A stretch of 64,000 bases of DNA from an uncultured Fluviicola sp. (GCF_946478805.1 NZ_CAMLDC010000006.1:62001-126000), one strand, 5' to 3'. Positions 8,469 to 18,464 are shown, counted from the first letter of the stretch. Notes: generated by a model not told the origin, from the letters alone. Translations and numbers: made by a program.

Positions 8469-9503
8469 ACAAAGTTGAGCCAACAATCGTTCGTAATTCT
8501 GGGAATTGAGTCATCTTGCGATGACACTTCTGCCGCTGTACTCAAAGATAATACCATTTTATCGAACGTTACGGCAAGTCAGGCAATTCATGAACAGTAT
8601 GGCGGTGTTGTTCCGGAACTCGCATCCCGCGCGCACCAACAAAATATCATTCCGGTGGTGGATGCAGCTTTAAAGAAGGCTTCTGTTGATTTCAAAGACA
8701 TTGATCTGATTGCATTTACACAAGGACCGGGATTAATGGGTTCGCTGGTTGTCGGCACTGCTTTCGCAAAATCACTCAGTCTTGCATTGAATAAACCGAT
8801 GGTTGCCGTTCACCACATGCATGCACACATTTTGGCACATTTCATCGATGAAGGAGTTCCAATGCCATCTTTCCCGTTTATTTGCATGACTGTTTCGGGT
8901 GGACATACGCAATTGGTTCGCGTAGATTCTCCGGTAGAAATGCGCGTTTTGGGAACAACCATTGATGATGCGGCCGGAGAAGCATTTGATAAAACAGCGA
9001 AAATATTAGGTTTTCCTTATCCCGGCGGACCTTTGATCGACAAATATGCCAAAGAAGGGAATCCTTCAGCTTTTACTTTTGCAAAACCACAGGTTGATGG
9101 TTACAATTTCAGCTTCAGTGGCCTGAAAACTTCCGTGCTTTACTTCATTCAGAAAGAACTGGCAAAAAACCCTGCATTCATAGAAGAGAATAAAGCCGAT
9201 CTGTGTGCATCCATTCAAGCCACTATTTTGGAGATTCTCTTCAAACAACTTCGAAAAGTTTCTACGGACACAGGAATCAAGGACATTGCGATTGCCGGCG
9301 GAGTTTCTGCCAATTCAGGATTGAGAACAAAATTAGCTGAAGAAGGAAAAGCAAGAGGCTGGAATGTGTTTATCCCGAAATTCGAATATTGTACGGACAA
9401 TGCGGCAATGATTGCAATAGCCGGAAAGTTTCTAGCTGAAAATAATCAGTTCGCATCCCAAACCATTAGTGCAAATGCACGATTACCATTTGTAAAACCA
9501 TGA
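8448..9503 (+). CDS. tsaD: tRNA N6-threonylcarbamoyladenosine transferase subunit TsaD
   Basis: This is the catalytic subunit of the universal t6A tRNA-modification complex, acting at A37 of ANN-decoding tRNAs with TsaB, TsaE and TsaC. The 351-aa product shows ILGIESSCDDTS near the start, the metal-binding HxxxH in HHMHAH (about residues 122-127), TVSGGHTQLV, and the C-terminal AIAGGVSANSGLR and CTDNAAMIA motifs. The ATG at 8448 overlaps the tamB start codon. A TTG at 8475 would give MSQQSFVILGIESSC, closer to the usual length before the first motif, and would leave room for a leader; the start is therefore uncertain. Its stop overlaps the next gene by four bases (ATGA). Confidence 0.96.
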   Translation: MYYNTNLTKLSQQSFVILGIESSCDDTSAAVLKDNTILSNVTASQAIHEQYGGVVPELASRAHQQNIIPVVDAALKKASVDFKDIDLIAFTQGPGLMGSLVVGTAFAKSLSLALNKPMVAVHHMHAHILAHFIDEGVPMPSFPFICMTVSGGHTQLVRVDSPVEMRVLGTTIDDAAGEAFDKTAKILGFPYPGGPLIDKYAKEGNPSAFTFAKPQVDGYNFSFSGLKTSVLYFIQKELAKNPAFIEENKADLCASIQATILEILFKQLRKVSTDTGIKDIAIAGGVSANSGLRTKLAEEGKARGWNVFIPKFEYCTDNAAMIAIAGKFLAENNQFASQTISANARLPFVKP

Positions 9504-10870
9504 GAAAAGTTGAACTTCCGGGAGCATTTGTAGACCGCGTAACCAAAGATCCGTTCTTAGGCGAACCCTTGCTACAAGCCTTGAATGAAGAGCAACCGAT
9601 TGCGATCCGGATCAATTCATCAAAAGGAACTTATGCCATCGCTAAAGCTACTGGCGACATGCAATCCGGGTTCAATAACTTGGAACCTATTCCCTGGTCG
9701 AAAAATGGGTTTTACCTGAAGGAACGCCCTATTTTCACTCTGGATCCGCATTTTCATGGAGGAAGCTATTATCCGCAGGAGGCAGGTTCACAATTTATTG
9801 ATTGTATTCTAAGACAACTGAATCTCCCGGATGAACCCGTTTTATTGGATTTGTGTGCTGCTCCGGGAGGCAAAAGCACCTTGATTGCCGATTTCCTGGA
9901 TGGACGTGGAATGCTTTTAGCTAACGAAGTCATTCAGAACAGATCCAAGATCTTAAAAGAGAACCTGACAAAATGGGGAGCTAAAAACAGTTTGGTAAGC
10001 AATAATGACCCTGCAGATTTTGAAGCACTTAAAAACGTATTTGATTGCATTCTGATAGATGCGCCTTGCTCCGGGGAAGGAATGTTCCGTAAAGACCAGG
10101 AAGCACGAAACGAATGGTCCGTTGAATCTGTGAATTTATGCGCTGCACGACAAAAAAGAATCGTAATGGACGTGTGGGATTCTCTGAAACCGGGAGGCTT
10201 TTTGATTTATTCTACGTGTACTTTCAATGCGCAGGAAAACGAAGAAAACGTGCAATGGATCCTGGACAAAACAGACTCGCAAATCCATTCACTGGAAATT
10301 CCTTTTGCTAAAAAAGGAAGAAATGATGTAGGTTATTATGCGCTTCCCTCCGAATTGAAAACGGAAGGTTTTTATGTCGTAGTCATTCAAAAACAGGGTG
10401 AAGAACGCATCCAAAAGATCAAATCCAGGAAAAAAAGTTCGCTTACCAAATTAAAACCGGAAGCCTGGTTCAATGAGTGGGTCGGTGATTCAAAATCAGA
10501 GTTTATTCAATGGAACAATTACGTGTTTGCAATTCCCGAAGGAAAAAGTGAATTGGTTGAAACGCTCCATTCTCATTTGCGAATCATTAAAATGGGTACT
10601 GAATTGGGAGAAATATCCCGAAAAGGGTTGATTCCGAATGAAGCCCTAGCACTTGATCCATCCGTTCTTTCAAACCGGGTTCCCAATATTGAATTAAACC
10701 GTGACCAGGCATTGCATTATTTAAAAGGTGAAACATTCAACCTGGAAGGAAAACACGGTTTTCAAACCGTTTCATTTGAAGGAACAAAGCTTGGTTGGAT
10801 CAAACACCTTGGAAACAGGTTCAATAACCTCTTTCCCAAAGAATGGAGAATCCGGATGCGGATCGATTAA
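9500..10870 (+). CDS. rsmF: 16S rRNA (cytosine-C5)-methyltransferase, RsmF-like (NOL1/NOP2/Sun family)
   Basis: This is an S-adenosylmethionine-dependent RNA m5C methyltransferase. The 456-aa product has the SAM-binding motif LDLCAAPGGKST (about residues 116-127), the second catalytic cysteine in DAPCSGEGMF (Cys190) and the nucleophilic cysteine in YSTCTFN (Cys240). The C-terminal part, from about residue 310, looks like the RsmF extension. It overlaps tsaD by four bases, so the two RNA-modification genes form one unit. It converges with the downstream gene, the two stop codons sharing a TTAA palindrome. Confidence 0.88.
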   Translation: MRKVELPGAFVDRVTKDPFLGEPLLQALNEEQPIAIRINSSKGTYAIAKATGDMQSGFNNLEPIPWSKNGFYLKERPIFTLDPHFHGGSYYPQEAGSQFIDCILRQLNLPDEPVLLDLCAAPGGKSTLIADFLDGRGMLLANEVIQNRSKILKENLTKWGAKNSLVSNNDPADFEALKNVFDCILIDAPCSGEGMFRKDQEARNEWSVESVNLCAARQKRIVMDVWDSLKPGGFLIYSTCTFNAQENEENVQWILDKTDSQIHSLEIPFAKKGRNDVGYYALPSELKTEGFYVVVIQKQGEERIQKIKSRKKSSLTKLKPEAWFNEWVGDSKSEFIQWNNYVFAIPEGKSELVETLHSHLRIIKMGTELGEISRKGLIPNEALALDPSVLSNRVPNIELNRDQALHYLKGETFNLEGKHGFQTVSFEGTKLGWIKHLGNRFNNLFPKEWRIRMRID

Positions 10871-11355
10871 TTCTGCGGACGAAAGAATTCCATTTTTCCT
10901 TTCTTCAGGTCCCCGATAAAAATACTCGACTGCCCTAACTTCTTTCCGAATCTCCCCGTATTCTGATGCCATAAAACCAATTCTCCATTTGGCTTTACTT
11001 CCTTCACCACGGCAAAATGTTTTTCCATATCCTCAAAATACTTCATCCCATTTTGAACACCTCCGAATTTCACTCCTTTAAATGCAATAATATCGCCGGG
11101 AGAAATACATTCCTTTTTATAATCATACCGGGTTCCGAAAACATCATACCCATTCCAGGTTGCATGTACTTCATTCAAAGCCAGACTCAATACATCCCAG
11201 CATTCACCTCTTAAAATTTTCTGTCCCATATATGGTTCAAGAACCATCAGTATTTTCGAATTCAGTGCTGGAACAGAATCACATGCTTCAATTTTCTGTG
11301 CCTTCCCATGGAGGGAAATCAAAAGAACAAATCCCAGAACGTTTAGATACTTCAT
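10867..11355 (-). CDS. Secreted protein with possible CHAP/NlpC-P60-like cysteine hydrolase fold
   Basis: The 162-aa product begins MKYLNVLGFVLLISLHGKAQ, a clear signal peptide; an upstream in-frame ATG at 11382 would spoil it. The mature part contains GECWDVLSLALNEV, PGDIIAFKG, and HFAVVKEV followed by LVLWHQNTG. This order of Cys, His and Asn resembles the catalytic order of CHAP and NlpC/P60-type amidases and related papain-like folds, which cleave peptidoglycan or peptides in the periplasm. The family assignment is by eye and only tentative. Its stop overlaps the rsmF stop. It is 41 bases downstream of the porin-like gene on the same strand and may be cotranscribed with it. Confidence 0.55.
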   Translation of the reverse strand: MKYLNVLGFVLLISLHGKAQKIEACDSVPALNSKILMVLEPYMGQKILRGECWDVLSLALNEVHATWNGYDVFGTRYDYKKECISPGDIIAFKGVKFGGVQNGMKYFEDMEKHFAVVKEVKPNGELVLWHQNTGRFGKKLGQSSIFIGDLKKGKMEFFRPQN

Positions 11356-11396
11356 GTTTGTGATGTTGATAGTATAATACAATAAATATAGAAAAG

Positions 11397-12728
11397 TTAA
11401 AATGCAATTTGATATTGTAATACCAACATATTTTTCCGCATTGTTTGAATGGCTTGTCCCAGTGAGTTATTTTCAAAAACAGGCCTGTTTTGCAAGCCCA
11501 AAGACAACTTCGCGCCATGAGTACCATGAATCAACCAGTTAATTCCGGCTTCAACAATAACCGACGGATCCTTTAATGCTTGGAATTGCGAATACTGAAG
11601 CTCCAGATAAGGCATCAAGGTTCCATTATCAGCAGCAAACAGGTTGTCTTTCAATTTGTATCCTACTTGAGCAAAAAGGATATTTCCTGTTCCGATCATC
11701 GGGTAATTTACACCCGCACCGTTTAATGTCCCTTCCGCATTGATTCCATTTGCAGGGTTCATTCCATTCAGCATCCGGATGTAATTTTTCCCGTAATTAA
11801 AGTTATTATAAGCAATGTAAGCATTCAATGCTGCGCCTTTTTTACCTACCGGCAGATCCAAAAACACATCAGCTCCCAACAATAGCAAAGTAGTTCTATT
11901 CGTATCTCCCGTATCGTTTAAGTGCCACATTGCCTGATTCTGATGTACCCAACCCACACCCAAGTTCAACAGCTTCTTTTTTCCTAGATAAGTTCCGCTC
12001 ATATAGGGATTCGGTGTCGTTTCTTTATCCAAAAATTGCCAGAATAAATATCCGGACGTTTGAGCTCGTGGAGCTTCGATATTGAAATTTGAATTCGCAT
12101 TGATTGGTGGGATCGGAACCGCACTGTTTTTGACAGACATTGGTCGGGAGATTGCTAACCGATAATTCAACCGTGCAACTTCCCCTTTCAGATAAAGAGA
12201 CAGCTTTCGTCCAAACTGATCATTCACTCCATTTGTTGCTTGCTGATAGATTGGAGCATCCAGTCCCATTATATTTGCCACAGCGGGCGAAGAAAACCGT
12301 GAAACTCCTCCCCAACCGGTCAATCCGCCACCGATTTGCACTTGTTTCACTATTCTGAACTCCGTTACTGCATCATGTAAAAATGCACCAGTGTACCTTG
12401 GTTGCAGAAAACTGAAATTATTTTGTCCGAACTGAGTGTAGAAATAAACACGATTGGTCAGCTGACCAAAAACCTGGATCCGCCATCTTCTGATTCCAAC
12501 ATCTCCATAACTCGATTTTGGTGTTCCGTCAACCGTTGTTCCGGGATTGAACTCGGAATATCTTGCCCAGGTCTGAGCCAGGAATGTCCCCTTAATATAA
12601 CTCGTTCCCGATTTATTGAGATTCAATTTCAATTCGGGAATCGAGATCCTGCTTGAATCTTTGGTTTGCGCATTCATACCCGCTGAAAATCCGAACAAAT
12701 GGAATAGTACAAGTAAGTTTTTCATCAT
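11397..12728 (-). CDS. Porin-like outer-membrane beta-barrel protein
   Basis: The product (about 443 aa) has a signal peptide NLLVLFHLFGFSAGMNAQ. It continues as a beta-rich barrel sequence with alternating hydrophobic residues and aromatic girdles (RWRIQVFGQLTNRVYFYTQF) and a terminal aromatic residue typical of outer-membrane proteins (VLQYQIAF). The pattern resembles the OprP/phosphate-selective porin class found as 'porin' in Bacteroidota, but substrate and exact family are not recognised. The frame is open to 12872, but the signal peptide sets the start at the double ATG 12728/12725. Confidence 0.7.
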   Translation of the reverse strand: MMKNLLVLFHLFGFSAGMNAQTKDSSRISIPELKLNLNKSGTSYIKGTFLAQTWARYSEFNPGTTVDGTPKSSYGDVGIRRWRIQVFGQLTNRVYFYTQFGQNNFSFLQPRYTGAFLHDAVTEFRIVKQVQIGGGLTGWGGVSRFSSPAVANIMGLDAPIYQQATNGVNDQFGRKLSLYLKGEVARLNYRLAISRPMSVKNSAVPIPPINANSNFNIEAPRAQTSGYLFWQFLDKETTPNPYMSGTYLGKKKLLNLGVGWVHQNQAMWHLNDTGDTNRTTLLLLGADVFLDLPVGKKGAALNAYIAYNNFNYGKNYIRMLNGMNPANGINAEGTLNGAGVNYPMIGTGNILFAQVGYKLKDNLFAADNGTLMPYLELQYSQFQALKDPSVIVEAGINWLIHGTHGAKLSLGLQNRPVFENNSLGQAIQTMRKNMLVLQYQIAF

Positions 12729-12859
12729 TATTTTGTTTGACAATTTTGATTTCACCAGGAAAACAACCGTTTTTAATAGAAGTAAACAAAAATAAGCACG
12801 GAAAGAAAGCTTTCGACTTCCTAACACAATAATCTTTGACAGATTTATCCAGAAAACAA

Positions 12860-12888
12860 AAAGCCCCGACATTTATCGTCGGGGCTTT
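12860..12888 (-). terminator. Strong intrinsic terminator after the first T9SS cargo gene
   Basis: A perfect 11-bp GC-rich stem (12860-12870 with 12878-12888) has a seven-base loop. On the minus strand it is followed by TTTTT. It lies 29 bases past the stop of the gene that starts at 15634 and isolates that gene from the porin gene. The mirrored A/T flanks suggest it may act in both directions. Confidence 0.85.
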
Positions 12889-12916
12889 CCTTTATATAAT
12901 TAAAGTAGTCGGTAAT

Positions 12917-15634
12917 CTATCTGAAAGTATTAATTACTCCGTTAAATGTTTTCTTAGTATCAGAGTAAATGTCCTTCACACGTGCAATCCATGAATAGGC
13001 TCCGGCCGGAACAACCTTACCATTGTAGGTGCCATCCCAAGCTGCATTCGGGTCGTGTGTTTCCCAGATAACTTCTCCCCAACGATCAAAAATCATCAAT
13101 TCAAAATTATAAATATCAATTCCCGAAACATAGAATTTCCACGTTTGGTTAAACTCGTCACCATCCGGTGTAAATGCGTTTGGTGCATAGAAAATGATAT
13201 CGCTATTGACAGATAAAACACGTTCTACCGTATCAATACAACCTTCAGCTGTCTCAACGATCAACTGGATGGTATACGTTGCCACAACTCCTTCCGGATA
13301 ATGAAAAGTCGGATTCTGATAAGTACTGTTATTTGGTGTTGATCCCGGAGAAGACCAGGTCCAATTCACAACTCCCGGACTAGACTTATCCTGCATTTTC
13401 ACGACCGTCTCAAAAATAGTGGTAGGATTCGCTGACATAGTAAAATCAGCTACCGGATTCGCAATTACATTCGCTATTCCAGGGAACGTTGCTGTGGTCA
13501 CACAACCTCTAACCGAAGTTGTCACTACACTGATTGTATAAATTCCAGCTTCTGTATAAATGTAATGAATACTGTCATTTCCATAGACAACTCCCATATC
13601 TCCATTTCCAAAATCAACTATCACAGAGTCAACTTCATCATCGTGATCATTATTCAGAGCATTCATGAAAATCAGATCTCCCGGTAAACAGGAATAAGGT
13701 TTATTAACCTGGTAAAGTGGGACGATCGGTGTCGGGAAGTTAATTACCATACACGAATCAGTACTTGGAGAACCACATTGCTCCGTCAGTTCGACACAAT
13801 AATTAGTTGCTGTTGTTGCAGGATCTACAATAATTGATGCTCCTGTACCAACCATTGCCCCATTCTCTTTCCAGGTAAATGTATATGGTGAACTACCACC
13901 TGTTCCCTGTACGTTCAATGTAATGGATGATTCCGGACAAATGATTGTATCCGGAGTCAGGTTCGTAATCTTCAATGCTTGAGGTTCACCGATAGTTGCT
14001 GTTGTGGTTATCACACAGTTTTTTGCATCTGTAATTGTTACCGTATGTGTTCCTGCAAATAAGTCGTTCGCCAATGGCCCTGTTGAAGCTGAAGCATTCC
14101 AGGAATAAGTATAAGGACCTGTTCCATCAACTACACTCACTTCAATGATCCCATCGTTGGCACTGTTACAAGTCACATCTACCTGATTGATGATTGTAGA
14201 CACCATTCCGGGAATTTCTGAAACAATTACCTCAACCGTATCAGTACAACCTGAAGATTGTGATGTTGATACGACGCAATGATATGTCCCTGCAATTAAA
14301 CCGGTCGCAGTCTGTGTTGTTTGTCCACCTGCATCGAACCAATTATAGGAAACAACTCCAAGCGGAGGTGTCATCGTTGCGGTAGCAGTTCCGTCATTTC
14401 CTCCCGGACAACTTACCATTGTGGAAGAACCGCCGAATGTTGCATTTGTATTCGGAACGTTTACATTCACATTGACTCCGCAACCAAGTGCGTCCGTTAT
14501 ATGAACCGTATAGGGTCCGGAAACAAGGTTTGTTGCAGTTTGAGTTGTTTGTCCTCCGGGGGTCCATGTATAAGTGAACGGCGCTGATCCTTGAGTGGGA
14601 TTAACTGTAGCTGAACCAACCCCTCCGAAACAATAGTCGGTAACAGCCGTAGCTGTTCCGGCAACAACCTGACGGGTTATAAACGTAGTGTCACTAACTC
14701 CCCCAACGGCCGCATTACAAGCGGTGGCGGTTAAATAATATCCGGTGGTTCCCGGTGGAATAGTTGTTACATTCAATACTCCATTATTATATGGAAATAA
14801 CCCTCCAATTGTATTTGCCCATTGAATGCTGTTATTTGATGTCGAAGTGACGGTGTAATACTGAACCGTAGCTACCGAATAATTAGAAGTGTTACCTGGC
14901 GCAATCGGTGTGAATCGTTTCCCATCCTGATTCGCGGACCAAACCGTGTTGTTTCGTCCAGGAGTAATTGTAGCTATGGTTCCTGCCGAATTTTCAAGTC
15001 CCTGAATAGCCAAACCACCGTTCCAACTTGAACAATTGGGTTTTTGACCGATCATCATATCAATCATATTACTTGTTTCGTAAAACACGATTGCTCCGTA
15101 ATAACAAGTATTTGGACACGAGAAAGCATTTACACTTTCAAACAATACCACAAACTTTCTGTTTGGGGCAGTTCCAATAGTTTGATACTTGATCGGTCCA
15201 ATTGGAGTTTGAGAAGGATTGATATCCGAGTAAAAAAGCATTGCAGAGTTTCTAGCTGTTGTCAGTGTAGTATTGGGAAGTGTTCCCATACCAACTAAAC
15301 TCCAAGAGCAACCTGAATTTGCATTCGATGCAGTAAAACTAATCAGACCATTGGAACCAATCACACAATTCGTATAGTTTGTCCCGTAAAAATTGAATGT
15401 GAAACCCATTGGAATCAAAGCCGAAAACATATCATCCGAAAGTTGAGGAAGGGTCACTGCATTGTCCAAAGTAATTCCTGAACCCAAAATTGGGCCTCCC
15501 CCTGAACAATTTGTAATTTGAACTGTCTGACCCGCACACACTGTTGCATCCTGACCCAAACAAAGTGTTACCTGAGCGTTTAACACATTGTTTGAAACAA
15601 ACAACAACATACATATTAAAATTATCTTTTTCAT
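12917..15634 (-). CDS. Large secreted T9SS type B cargo protein with SprB-like repeats (paralogue 1)
   Basis: This is a 905-aa surface or secreted protein. It has a signal peptide MKKIILICMLLFVSNNVLNAQ, then a nidogen-like N-terminal region (ALIPMGFTFNFYGTNYTNCVIGSNGL), and tandem SprB-like Ig repeats. The repeats have the form APFTYTWTPGGQTTQTATNLVSG..V.I.DALGC. A PKD-like segment follows. The C-terminus, about 95 residues from FYAPNAFTPDGDEFNQTW to NGVINTFR, is the gliding motility-associated type B sorting domain recognised by the type IX secretion machinery. Its last roughly 320 residues are nearly the same as those of the neighbouring gene (15917-18439), so the pair arose by duplication. 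Adhesion or a surface structural role is inferred from family members. Confidence 0.88.
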   Translation of the reverse strand: MKKIILICMLLFVSNNVLNAQVTLCLGQDATVCAGQTVQITNCSGGGPILGSGITLDNAVTLPQLSDDMFSALIPMGFTFNFYGTNYTNCVIGSNGLISFTASNANSGCSWSLVGMGTLPNTTLTTARNSAMLFYSDINPSQTPIGPIKYQTIGTAPNRKFVVLFESVNAFSCPNTCYYGAIVFYETSNMIDMMIGQKPNCSSWNGGLAIQGLENSAGTIATITPGRNNTVWSANQDGKRFTPIAPGNTSNYSVATVQYYTVTSTSNNSIQWANTIGGLFPYNNGVLNVTTIPPGTTGYYLTATACNAAVGGVSDTTFITRQVVAGTATAVTDYCFGGVGSATVNPTQGSAPFTYTWTPGGQTTQTATNLVSGPYTVHITDALGCGVNVNVNVPNTNATFGGSSTMVSCPGGNDGTATATMTPPLGVVSYNWFDAGGQTTQTATGLIAGTYHCVVSTSQSSGCTDTVEVIVSEIPGMVSTIINQVDVTCNSANDGIIEVSVVDGTGPYTYSWNASASTGPLANDLFAGTHTVTITDAKNCVITTTATIGEPQALKITNLTPDTIICPESSITLNVQGTGGSSPYTFTWKENGAMVGTGASIIVDPATTATNYCVELTEQCGSPSTDSCMVINFPTPIVPLYQVNKPYSCLPGDLIFMNALNNDHDDEVDSVIVDFGNGDMGVVYGNDSIHYIYTEAGIYTISVVTTSVRGCVTTATFPGIANVIANPVADFTMSANPTTIFETVVKMQDKSSPGVVNWTWSSPGSTPNNSTYQNPTFHYPEGVVATYTIQLIVETAEGCIDTVERVLSVNSDIIFYAPNAFTPDGDEFNQTWKFYVSGIDIYNFELMIFDRWGEVIWETHDPNAAWDGTYNGKVVPAGAYSWIARVKDIYSDTKKTFNGVINTFR

Positions 15635-15862
15635 AATTAACTTATTGTCTTGTCTTTAAAACGATATTTTTAATTCCAGGTTGCTTGAAATTGAAATAAA
15701 AGAAAAAAAACAACAAGCAACAGGTTAAAATTATTGAAAAACAACAGATTAAAGATGAATTCAACCAATTGTTTTTTAACAGTCTGTTGATAAGCACTTG
15801 TATCTATTTAACATATCCTAAACACATCATGGTTTCATACCAAAATAAAGAACACAAAAAAA

Positions 15863-15888
15863 CCCTGATTCACGAATGCGAATCAGGG
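15863..15888 (-). terminator. Intrinsic terminator after the second T9SS cargo gene
   Basis: A perfect 9-bp stem CCCTGATTC / GAATCAGGG (15863-15871 with 15880-15888) is followed by seven T on the minus strand. It lies 29 bases past the stop at 15917, the same spacing as the terminator after paralogue 1. Confidence 0.85.
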
Positions 15889-15916
15889 CTGTCTGATATA
15901 TTAAAGTAGTTGGTGT

Positions 15917-18439
15917 TTACTTTACAAGATTAATTGTTCCGTTAAAGACTTTCTTGTTGTCCCAGTAAAGATCCTTCACACGGGCAACCCACGTATAAGT
16001 TCCTTCTTTTACAGGTGTACCGTTATAGGTTCCATCCCATCCGGAATTTACGTCATGTGTTTCCCAGATTACTTCTCCCCAACGGTTGAAGATCATTAAT
16101 TCAAAAGCATACTCATCGATTCCTGAAACATAGAATTTCCATGTCTGGTTGAATTCATCCCCATCCGGTGTAAATGCATTCGGAGCGTAGAAGATGATAT
16201 CACTGTTCACAGTTAAAATTCGCTCAACCGTGTCAATACATCCTTCAGGAGTTTCAACAATTAACTGAATCGGATAAGTTGCCACAACACCTTCAGGGAA
16301 ATGGAATGTAGGATTTTGATAAGTACTGTTGTTCGGATCAGATCCAGGCGAAGACCAGGTCCATTGTACAACGGTAGGACTTGATTTATCCTGCATTTTT
16401 ACAACTGTTTCAAAGAATGTAGTTGGATTTGCAGACATGGTGAAATCAGCTACCGGATTTGCAATAATGTTCGCAATTCCGGGGAAAGTGCCTGTAGTAA
16501 CACAACCACGTTCCGAAGTTACCGTAACATCAATTGTGTAAATTCCAGCTTCTGTGTATATGTAATGAATGCTGTCATTTCCATAGACAACACCCATATC
16601 TCCATTTCCATATTGCACCACTACCGAATCAATTTCATCATCGTGATCATTATTCATATCATTATAGAAGATCAGATCTCCGGGTAGACAAGAATAAGGT
16701 TTGTTAGCATGATAAAGCGGTACGATTGGTGTTGGGAAATTAACCATCATACACGAATCAGTGCTTGGCGAACCACATACTTCCGTCAACTCCACACAAT
16801 ATTGTGTAGCTGTAGTTAACGGATCTACTGTAATTGATGTTCCTGTTCCGATGACTGTTCCGTTCTCTTTCCACGTAAAAGTGTAATTTGAATTTGCCGG
16901 ACCGTTACCACCAATACCTGCAACGCTCAATGTAACCGAAGATTCGGGACAAATAATCGTATCCTGAGTAAGGAAGTTGATTTGCAACGGAGGAGGTTGA
17001 TTCAAAACCTGACTCTTTGTAATCACACAACCAAGGTTATCTGTAACAGTCACCGTTGAATTTCCAACGAATAAATCATTTGCAGTGTTCGATGTGGATG
17101 CTGAATGATCCCAAGCGTAGCTATACGGCGGTGTGCCAGCAGTAACAGAAATCGCTAAGATCCCATCATTACCTGAATTACACGATACATCTACTATGTT
17201 AGAAAAAGTTGCGGTCATTCCGGGGATTTCCGTTACTGTAACATTTACAGTTCCTGTACATCCGATAGTGGAAGTGATCACACAAGAATAAGATCCTGCC
17301 GATAAGCCTGTTGCCACTTGTGTACTTTGAGTTCCCGGATCATTCCAAGCATAAGATAATGTTCCGACTACCGGAGCCATATTTGCTGTTGCTGTACCAT
17401 CCGAACCTCCAGGACATGAAACCAATGTAGAAGTTGCAGAATACGCAACCGGGTTTGCTGCAACTGTTTTTGTAACAGTTCCGGTACATCCGTTCGATAA
17501 GGTAACTGTACAAACATATGTTCCGGGCAAAAGCCCTGTAGCAGTTTGTGTTGTTTGACCGGCGGGGTCGTTCCATAAATAGGTAGCTGTTATTCCGGGA
17601 GGATTTCCGGGAACCGAGTAGTTTGCAGTAGCAGTTCCGTTGTGTCCCATCGGACAAGAAGCATTCGTAGTAGTTCCACTAAAAGATGCATTGATATTTG
17701 TTACTGTCACTGTCGCAGTAGTTGGAGGTACTGCCACTCCATTCAATGGATTTGGACTTGAAGTTACTTGAACAGTGTATGTTCCCGGAGCAACATTACT
17801 AACAGATTGAGTGGTTGGGTTACCCGGAGTATTCCACAAATACGTATAAGGTGCGAATCCTCCGTTTGGAGTTACTGTTACAGATCCTGTTGCCTGATTA
17901 CAAGTAGCAGGAGTCATTGTTGCAGTCGCATTGAAGCTAATACCATTACAGTTCACTATTCCGGAAGTAGGTGTAAGTGAAATAGTTCCTGGCTGACCGC
18001 TGTAGTTTGTAATCAAAATGATGTAAATCTGTCCAATTACCGCACTTGGAATCGTAATTGTTTCAACCGATGATCCCGAATATGAACAAGATACCGGTAC
18101 TGTAGATCCTGGAACAATCGAACCACAACCAGACGCAATACTTGTAAATGGTCCAAAGGCAGCAAAGTCAACATCAATACCACCACCACCGGAGCCGGTC
18201 TGAGTTAATTGAAGCGTAATCAATCCGTTACTCCCGGCACCAACTGCTACCCAATTTGGGTTAGGGGTTGATCCGAGACAAGCCCAGGAGCCCATCCCAC
18301 TAGTTCCTGTACCACTTGGATAAGATCCGGAAGTTGCACAACTTGAATTACATGGTGTGGTTCCGGGTGATATCTGTCCATACAAAGACGAACTTACCAG
18401 CAATAAAACTATAAATTGAAAAATTCTTAATGTTTTCAT
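15917..18439 (-). CDS. Large secreted T9SS type B cargo protein with SprB-like repeats (paralogue 2)
   Basis: This 840-aa secreted protein has a signal peptide (MKTLRIFQFIVLLLVSSSLYG), a Ser/Gly/Cys-rich N-terminal domain different from that of paralogue 1, four to five SprB-like repeats (for example YAWNDPGTQSTQVATGLSAG), a PKD-like region and the same type B T9SS sorting domain (FYAPNAFTPDGDEFNQTW...NGTINLVK). Exchange at the N-terminus with conservation of the C-terminus suggests the two proteins share export and anchoring but bind different partners (inference). A small secreted-protein gene lies 25 bases upstream on the same strand and is probably in the same operon. Confidence 0.88.
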   Translation of the reverse strand: MKTLRIFQFIVLLLVSSSLYGQISPGTTPCNSSCATSGSYPSGTGTSGMGSWACLGSTPNPNWVAVGAGSNGLITLQLTQTGSGGGGIDVDFAAFGPFTSIASGCGSIVPGSTVPVSCSYSGSSVETITIPSAVIGQIYIILITNYSGQPGTISLTPTSGIVNCNGISFNATATMTPATCNQATGSVTVTPNGGFAPYTYLWNTPGNPTTQSVSNVAPGTYTVQVTSSPNPLNGVAVPPTTATVTVTNINASFSGTTTNASCPMGHNGTATANYSVPGNPPGITATYLWNDPAGQTTQTATGLLPGTYVCTVTLSNGCTGTVTKTVAANPVAYSATSTLVSCPGGSDGTATANMAPVVGTLSYAWNDPGTQSTQVATGLSAGSYSCVITSTIGCTGTVNVTVTEIPGMTATFSNIVDVSCNSGNDGILAISVTAGTPPYSYAWDHSASTSNTANDLFVGNSTVTVTDNLGCVITKSQVLNQPPPLQINFLTQDTIICPESSVTLSVAGIGGNGPANSNYTFTWKENGTVIGTGTSITVDPLTTATQYCVELTEVCGSPSTDSCMMVNFPTPIVPLYHANKPYSCLPGDLIFYNDMNNDHDDEIDSVVVQYGNGDMGVVYGNDSIHYIYTEAGIYTIDVTVTSERGCVTTGTFPGIANIIANPVADFTMSANPTTFFETVVKMQDKSSPTVVQWTWSSPGSDPNNSTYQNPTFHFPEGVVATYPIQLIVETPEGCIDTVERILTVNSDIIFYAPNAFTPDGDEFNQTWKFYVSGIDEYAFELMIFNRWGEVIWETHDVNSGWDGTYNGTPVKEGTYTWVARVKDLYWDNKKVFNGTINLVK

Positions 18440-18464
18440 ATCAAAATCTCTTATGTAAGTTGGG

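Noticed and set aside
12917..18439. One gene split by frameshift
   Set aside because: Each frame has its own signal peptide, complete C-terminal sorting domain and terminator, so they are two whole paralogues.
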